In this document: piece by piece, positions 4,809 through 8,867 of the stretch
How the letters are laid out: every line of letters begins with the position of its first letter
Numbering within the stretch: position 1 is the first letter of the stretch
Source: JBCAWW01 sp039024315
GTDB taxonomy: Bacteria; Bacteroidota; Bacteroidia; J057
Assembly: GCA_039024315.1 (NCBI GenBank)
Contig: JBCCQN010000281.1
Span: 1-8,867, forward strand
Reading direction: 5' to 3'
DNA length: 8,867 nt
Position numbers and translations under genes: made by a program
The notes under the pieces: generated by a model
What the model was told of the DNA's origin: nothing
The model's input: only the letters and a program-made list of their open reading frames with translations
The model's database searches: none

Positions 4809-6224
4809 CTAAACCGACTTCTTGCTACCTGTCATCTTTTGCATATGTGGGCAACCTGCCTCCAGCGCTTCTTCGATCACGCTTTCAGAGACTAGCTCTT
4901 CCGCCTTGCGACGACGATAGCGAATCCACGTTTCGCTCGGACGATTGGCACCCATGCCTTGATAGATATGTGGATCAGGCGTCTCTAGCGTCAGCTCAAA
5001 TCTTTGGAACAAATGCAGGCAGATCACCAGCATTTCATTGATGGCGAAATTCATACCGGTACATTTGTGTACTCCGCCGCCAAAGCCCATGATAGCATTT
5101 CTATGCTGCTTGTCCTCCTTGCGCTCGGGTGAAAAACGCATCGGATCATAGCTTTCTGGATTGGCAAATACCTCAGGCAGGAAGTGAGACACCTCGGCAG
5201 AGAGAAAGACTACCCAACCTTCTGGAATGACATAATCGCCAATTTCGATATCCTTTTCGGCTAAGCGAATCGCAATGTCTGCTGATGGTTTGGTACGAGT
5301 GGTCTCATCTACGGCCCAGCGAAGATGCTTTTGTTGCATCAGTACCTGCGCATCAACCATAGAGCCATAGGCAAATTTGTCTTTGATCTCCGCCTGTACT
5401 TTTTCGAAGTATTCGGGATGCTGCAAGAGTTGGATGATGGTCCAAGCCGCTTGTCCCACCGTAGTCTCATGACCGGCAAACATGATGGCAATCACCAAGC
5501 CGATTAGCTCCTCATCAGTAGCAGAGCTGCCGTCTTTTTTGGGCTTGTTGATCATATCCTGCAAGAAGTCATCATAGCCTTCAGGATTGGCTCTCCTTTC
5601 GTCGATGATGGGCTTGAGAATCCTTTCTAGATTCTTGCGCGCACGGTCTCGGCGAAGGTACTTGGGCAGCGGCCAATGCGGAGGGATAAGTGGATCGAGC
5701 GATTTGCCGATCACGCCATAATGCTCCCAAAATTCTTGCCCAACCTGCTCAAAAAATTCATCGCTCATCATCGCTCTACCCGCTACTTCTTGGACGAGCG
5801 GTGCAATATTACTGGTGAGTTCAAAGCGCCCTTCCTCCTCTAGCGAATCCAACCAATTTAGCACGACCTTATTCATGGTTTCGAGATATTGAGCCATCTT
5901 TTTGCCCCGAAATGGCTCATGCATGACCGGGCGCTGATTGAGATAGGTCTCATGCCCAGCGAGGAAAGCAACATTGCCGATGGCCGCTTTCATGAAAGCC
6001 ATGGGCTTATCCATGTTGAGACTTTTGTCGGTCTCTTTGTAAAAAGTATCGTGGTGTTCAGGTCCAATAAGCACCGCCGCTTTTTGAGTGCCCAGTTTGA
6101 CACCAAAGACATTGCCATGCTCTTGGTAGCCACGTTTGAAGAGATTGCCACGATCTTTGCTAAAGGCGAGGGCGTGGCCCAATAAAGGCAGGGCACCAGA
6201 GGTGAATTTAGGGGTTGGTTTCAT
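4809..6224 (-). CDS. Cytochrome P450, CYP51/CYP120-like soluble class
   Basis: This heme-thiolate monooxygenase has 471 residues and no N-terminal membrane anchor, so it should be a soluble cytoplasmic enzyme. All signature motifs are present in order. The I-helix has FAGHETT (249-255) with the acid/Thr pair for oxygen activation. The K-helix has ETTR (307-310, ExxR). The PERF-type motif is MRFSPER (362-368), and the heme loop is FGGGVHKCTGMNFA (381-394), with Cys388 as the iron ligand. The heme loop and I-helix recall CYP51 and related bacterial families, but sterol demethylase activity is not shown by this. After the usual end near residue 440 there is an extra acidic tail with GCPH (458-460 plus flank). 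The gene lies on the same strand as, and downstream of, a flavin monooxygenase and a small unknown protein, with a 170-base gap. No ferredoxin or reductase partner is encoded nearby, so electrons must come from elsewhere. Confidence 0.94.
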   Translation of the reverse strand: MKPTPKFTSGALPLLGHALAFSKDRGNLFKRGYQEHGNVFGVKLGTQKAAVLIGPEHHDTFYKETDKSLNMDKPMAFMKAAIGNVAFLAGHETYLNQRPVMHEPFRGKKMAQYLETMNKVVLNWLDSLEEEGRFELTSNIAPLVQEVAGRAMMSDEFFEQVGQEFWEHYGVIGKSLDPLIPPHWPLPKYLRRDRARKNLERILKPIIDERRANPEGYDDFLQDMINKPKKDGSSATDEELIGLVIAIMFAGHETTVGQAAWTIIQLLQHPEYFEKVQAEIKDKFAYGSMVDAQVLMQQKHLRWAVDETTRTKPSADIAIRLAEKDIEIGDYVIPEGWVVFLSAEVSHFLPEVFANPESYDPMRFSPERKEDKQHRNAIMGFGGGVHKCTGMNFAINEMLVICLHLFQRFELTLETPDPHIYQGMGANRPSETWIRYRRRKAEELVSESVIEEALEAGCPHMQKMTGSKKSV

Positions 6225-6311
6225 GAGGAAATTACAGGTGAAATGATCAGCTTGTGCTTTTGAAACTAAAGATTACGCATTAGGTTTGGTCAAAAAATGC
6301 CATACCTAGAA

Positions 6312-6324
6312 TTGGTTAATCCAA
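6312..6324. promoter_or_regulatory. Dyad ahead of the P450 gene, possible operator
   Basis: TTGG-TTAAT-CCAA is a 13-base inverted repeat in the 170-base gap upstream of the P450 gene, about 90 bases before its start. It may bind a regulator that controls P450 separately from the two genes upstream. No exact TAnnTTTG box is seen in the gap on the - strand, so the promoter itself is not placed. Confidence 0.3.
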
Positions 6325-6394
6325 ATTAATAAAATGCTGGCAGAAGTGGTATGCAATTTTATCGAACGGGAGTTAATTAATCGGCTGATTTTGC

Positions 6395-6862
6395 TTAATC
6401 TTTTTCATGAGCGGGGATCAAATCACTGTTGTCTCGACCACTTCTCCGTATCGCTAGGCGGCAGAATTTTTTGCCTGAATTAGATTGAGATTCCAGTACG
6501 ATCAGTTCACCTCCTATGGCCCTCATCAAATTACGGTCATAATTCATCAGCTTGTAGCAAGCCTTGACGTCTCCCGTTCCCCGCAGGGGACAGTGTAAAT
6601 GAATTTCTGTATAAGCCGTGTCCTCATCCGCGCCGGCGAGTTTGAAGAATTCCTGCCCATCGGGTGGCATCATTTTTTGCCATGCCTCTGCCAATGCCGC
6701 CACCTCTTCGCTAGCTTTGGGTTGATTGAGGGCGATGTTGAGCCTTGCAGATTGTTGGGTAAGCCAATAGGTGAGCCCATCAAATACCTTTCGTCGCGAA
6801 AAAAAAGCCAAGCCTTTCAATGTTACTTCAAACACCACCAACTTTTCTAGGAGCTTTTTCAT
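6395..6862 (-). CDS. Small protein of unknown function coupled to the flavin monooxygenase
   Basis: I do not recognise a named family with certainty. The 155-residue product has no signal peptide. The N-terminal 60 residues are helical and include a basic FFSRRKVFDGL stretch. The C-terminal half holds a compact conserved-looking block: EIHLHCPLRGTGDVKACYKL, followed by MNYDRNL, a GGELIVLESQS strand, and FCRLAIRR. Cys91, Cys102 and Cys134, together with His88 and His90, could form a metal or substrate site. Its ATG overlaps the stop of the monooxygenase gene in ATGA (6862-6859), so the two proteins are very likely made in step and act together. The P450 gene follows 170 bases later on the same strand. 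It could be a small enzyme in the same pathway or a helper of the monooxygenase. A distant relation to the thiazoline-carboxylate hydrolase-like group is a guess only. Confidence 0.82.
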   Translation of the reverse strand: MKKLLEKLVVFEVTLKGLAFFSRRKVFDGLTYWLTQQSARLNIALNQPKASEEVAALAEAWQKMMPPDGQEFFKLAGADEDTAYTEIHLHCPLRGTGDVKACYKLMNYDRNLMRAIGGELIVLESQSNSGKKFCRLAIRRSGRDNSDLIPAHEKD

Positions 6863-8145
6863 TGCGTGAATTTTCTGATCTGCTGGCTTAGGAGGTTTCG
6901 ATACAACTTTTTATCGGTATAGCGCTGATGCCTGAGCGAATCTATGTATTTATTTTTTCCCTTTAGATTGAGATCCTTTTGGCGCTTGTCCTGCAAAAAC
7001 GCTTGATAAGATTGCTTGTCCGCCTCTTGGGCCTTGAGGTAGGAAGCAATTAGTTCCCCTTGCAAATTGAGCAGCCCAAAGATGGCTGAACTTACTTCTA
7101 TGCCGCCAACAAAAAATAAGTCATCATACTTTTTTGAAAAAACTTCGAGATAAAGATCTATTTCTTTGCCGGCTTTTTTGTCTAGCTGCTCCTCTTCGAG
7201 GAACGGAAAGACTCGTTTGTAACCCGTCGCCGCTACGATCAGATCAATTTGCTCACTTGATCCATCCGCAAAGCGGACGCTTTGGCCCTCAAGTTTCGCC
7301 ACATCGCCCTTGGCTTTGATATCTCCATGGCCCAAATAATGGAGCAATCGGTTATTCATGATCGGATGTGATTCCATGAGATGATGATCCGGCTTAGGTA
7401 GGCCATATTGTCTTAAGTCGCCGACTAAGACTTTGTTGAGCAAGAGCTCTGAGATGCGGGTATCGAGATACTTATTGGGTAGCGCATACTTCTCTTTGAA
7501 TAAATCTGAGGGCATGCCAAAAGTATATTTGGGCAAAAAATAATAGCCTCTGCGCATGCTGATAAAAGCATTCTTTGCTGCCCTCGCCGCGTCGCAGGCA
7601 ATATCACAGCCAGAATTTCCTGCGCCGATAATGAGCACACTCTTGCCCCTGAACTGGCTGTCATCTTTGTAATCAAAGCTATGAATAAGCTCACCCTGAA
7701 AATCGCCTGGGATCTCAGGCAGATTTTGATGCCAAGTAATGCCCGTCGCACAAATGACTCCTTGATAATAATCTGTCAGCCCATCATCAAAATGCGCTTG
7801 CCAATGTTGCTCTTGACGCTTGAGCTGCAAAACTTTGGTTTTGAATCTGATATGGGGGTTTAATTGATGGTAAAGGGCATAAGATTCGATATAGGCTTGC
7901 ACCAAGCGATGGCTAGGATAATCAGGGTAGTCATCAGGCATGGGTAAATCTGCAAAGCCAGATAAAGTCCGAGAGGAAATAAAATGTGCCGATTGATACA
8001 TAGGCGTCTCGGCACGATCAATGTCCCAGATACCGCCTACTTTATCGCCTGCGTCTACGATTTCAAAATCTATGGCTGCTTTTTGCAGGGCAACCGCAGC
8101 AGCCAGGCCAGCCGGACCCGCCCCAATGATGAGATATTTTTGCAT
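6859..8145 (-). CDS. Flavin-containing monooxygenase (class B, FMO-like)
   Basis: The 428-residue enzyme should use FAD and NADPH to insert one oxygen atom into an N-, S- or carbonyl-bearing substrate. The FAD Rossmann motif GAGPAG lies at 8-13, directly after the start. The FMO fingerprint FQGELIHSFDY is at 149-159 (FxGxxxHxxxY). The second nucleotide-binding motif GAGNSG is at 174-179, and the ATG motifs are at 133-135 (CATG) and 306-309 (ATGY). The Tyr at the last fingerprint position favours the FMO type over Baeyer-Villiger enzymes, which usually carry Trp there. I place the start at the ATG at 8145 (MQKYLIIGAG). A GTG at 8151 in the same frame would add two residues and is less likely. 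The stop overlaps the next gene in ATGA. A Crp/Fnr-type gene ends 67 bases upstream. Length fits the family; the substrate is unknown. Confidence 0.93.
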   Translation of the reverse strand: MQKYLIIGAGPAGLAAAVALQKAAIDFEIVDAGDKVGGIWDIDRAETPMYQSAHFISSRTLSGFADLPMPDDYPDYPSHRLVQAYIESYALYHQLNPHIRFKTKVLQLKRQEQHWQAHFDDGLTDYYQGVICATGITWHQNLPEIPGDFQGELIHSFDYKDDSQFRGKSVLIIGAGNSGCDIACDAARAAKNAFISMRRGYYFLPKYTFGMPSDLFKEKYALPNKYLDTRISELLLNKVLVGDLRQYGLPKPDHHLMESHPIMNNRLLHYLGHGDIKAKGDVAKLEGQSVRFADGSSEQIDLIVAATGYKRVFPFLEEEQLDKKAGKEIDLYLEVFSKKYDDLFFVGGIEVSSAIFGLLNLQGELIASYLKAQEADKQSYQAFLQDKRQKDLNLKGKNKYIDSLRHQRYTDKKLYRNLLSQQIRKFTQ

Positions 8146-8202
8146 GATCACTTATTGATTGAAAGAATGCCTCAAAACTAGCGGCGAGCCCCATCAAATT
8201 CC

Positions 8203-8216
8203 GTGATAAATGTCAA
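8203..8216. promoter_or_regulatory. Crp/Fnr-like dyad ahead of the flavin monooxygenase gene
   Basis: On the - strand the sequence reads TTGAC-ATTT-ATCAC, a near match to the Fnr-type site TTGAT-N4-ATCAA (four of five bases in each half). It overlaps the stop codon of the Crp-like gene and lies about 58 bases before the monooxygenase ATG. That places it where the neighbouring regulator could act. No clear -7 box was found next to it. Confidence 0.35.
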
Positions 8217-8782
8217 TTAATACTGGAGCGTATCCGACTTAAGGTTTCTCTCGTGATCCCTAGATAACTCGCCAAATGCTTATTGGATACAAATTGCACC
8301 AGATGTGGTTCCTGCTGCAGAAGCAGTTCATACTTTTCTCGAGCCGTATAAGTCTGAATCAAAAAAAGCCGCTTCTCAAGCTGTATGGTATACAACAGGC
8401 TGAAATGATTAATCACCCTCTCGATCTCGATGGATTGAGTCCTTATTTCGTCAAAAACGGCCTTACTAATCTGGTAGACAATCCCATCTGTCAGCATTTC
8501 CATATTCTCATAACTAGGCTCATCGGGGAAAAAGCTAGTGAAAGAGGTGAAAAACTCATCTTTGAAACTAAACCATGTGGTAATATCAATATCTTCCTTG
8601 AGAGAGTAAGAGCGGCATATACCTTCCGCCAAAAAATAAAGATGCCTACAAGTCTCCCCCTGACTCAGAAAACGCTCCCCCTTTTTGACTTTCCGTCTGA
8701 CAAAGGCCTCTTCCAAAATGCCTAAGGTCTCTCCACTCAGCTTTGATACGTTTGTGTTGATAAAGCTCAGAAGTGGATTCAT
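8213..8782 (-). CDS. Crp/Fnr family transcriptional regulator
   Basis: The 189-residue protein has the N-terminal cyclic-nucleotide-binding-like barrel (about 20-115, with VKKGERFLSQGETCRHLYFL at 32-51 and AEG after it). A long dimer helix follows (about 118-145), then a winged helix-turn-helix at 163-188, with VSNKHLASYLGITRETLSRI as the DNA-reading part. The phosphate-binding segment GExxxxxRxA of cAMP-binding Crp is replaced by an aromatic stretch (WFSFKDEFFTSFTSFF). The four-Cys cluster of Fnr is absent. The effector is therefore unlikely to be cAMP or an iron-sulphur cluster. Many Bacteroidota Crp-like proteins have this form. The ATG at 8782 is the natural start; upstream to 8867 only weak promoter-like boxes are seen (GAAGACTA at 8804-8811, CAAA at 8830-8833 as read on +). 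It heads the monooxygenase/P450 gene set and may control it. Confidence 0.9.
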   Translation of the reverse strand: MNPLLSFINTNVSKLSGETLGILEEAFVRRKVKKGERFLSQGETCRHLYFLAEGICRSYSLKEDIDITTWFSFKDEFFTSFTSFFPDEPSYENMEMLTDGIVYQISKAVFDEIRTQSIEIERVINHFSLLYTIQLEKRLFLIQTYTAREKYELLLQQEPHLVQFVSNKHLASYLGITRETLSRIRSSIN

Positions 8783-8867
8783 GCTTAAGATTACTTAGAT
8801 GCTGAAGACTAGATTGCCTTAATATAAGCCAAACTGATCCCAGAATTAAGTCCACCAGACACAAAAG

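Noticed and set aside
4721..5041. A 106-residue + strand reading frame
   Set aside because: It begins inside the inverted repeats and continues antisense to the 3' end of the P450 gene, which has full family motifs on the other strand.
6859..8145. Baeyer-Villiger monooxygenase or plain thioredoxin reductase-like enzyme
   Set aside because: The fingerprint is FxGxxxHxxxY rather than the Trp form, and no CxxC redox pair of thioredoxin reductase is present.
8276..8725. A 149-residue + strand reading frame
   Set aside because: It is fully antisense to the Crp/Fnr-type gene, whose domains are clear; it shows no motifs of its own.

Overview
The window looks like a chromosomal piece of a Bacteroidota member, probably near the Saprospiria/Lewinella-like lineages. 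The grounds are the absence of clear Shine-Dalgarno sequences, A-rich leaders before ATG, one good Bacteroidota-type -7 box (TACCTTTG at 1314), a C-terminal helix-hairpin-helix tail of the kind carried by Bacteroidota ribosomal protein L21, and AGTA-type heptamer repeats between genes. The phylum call is an inference from these features; the lineage call is weaker.

Left part, + strand (1-2117): the 3' part of an ECF sigma factor gene, cut by the window edge, overlaps by ATGA a small single-pass membrane protein (probable anti-sigma factor). That is followed after 6 bases by a membrane-anchored Spy/CnrX-like periplasmic protein. Together they look like an envelope or metal stress sensing unit. 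A separate + strand gene with its own promoter and a strong intrinsic terminator encodes an unusual three-part protein: a glycogen-binding (CBM48/AMPK-beta-like) domain, a Lys/Ala/Pro pentapeptide-repeat linker, and an L21-type helix-hairpin-helix tail.

Middle, - strand (2331-4509): a secreted S41 family serine peptidase, and upstream of it an A/T-rich gene for a 342-residue protein of unknown function that resembles DUF6155-type proteins. A strong bulged hairpin lies between them. The roughly 300-base stretch 4510-4808 has no credible gene. It holds inverted arrays of an AGTA heptamer repeat, several further inverted repeats, and a probable terminator for the P450 gene.

Right part, - strand (4809-8782): a Crp/Fnr-type regulator, then a flavin-dependent monooxygenase, then a small Cys-containing protein of unknown function (ATGA-coupled to the monooxygenase), then after a 170-base gap a soluble class cytochrome P450 with all signature motifs and an extra C-terminal tail. 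The four genes point the same way and may form one regulated oxidation pathway. A Crp/Fnr-like dyad sits just ahead of the monooxygenase gene. No redox partner (ferredoxin or ferredoxin reductase) is visible in the window, and the substrate cannot be read from sequence.
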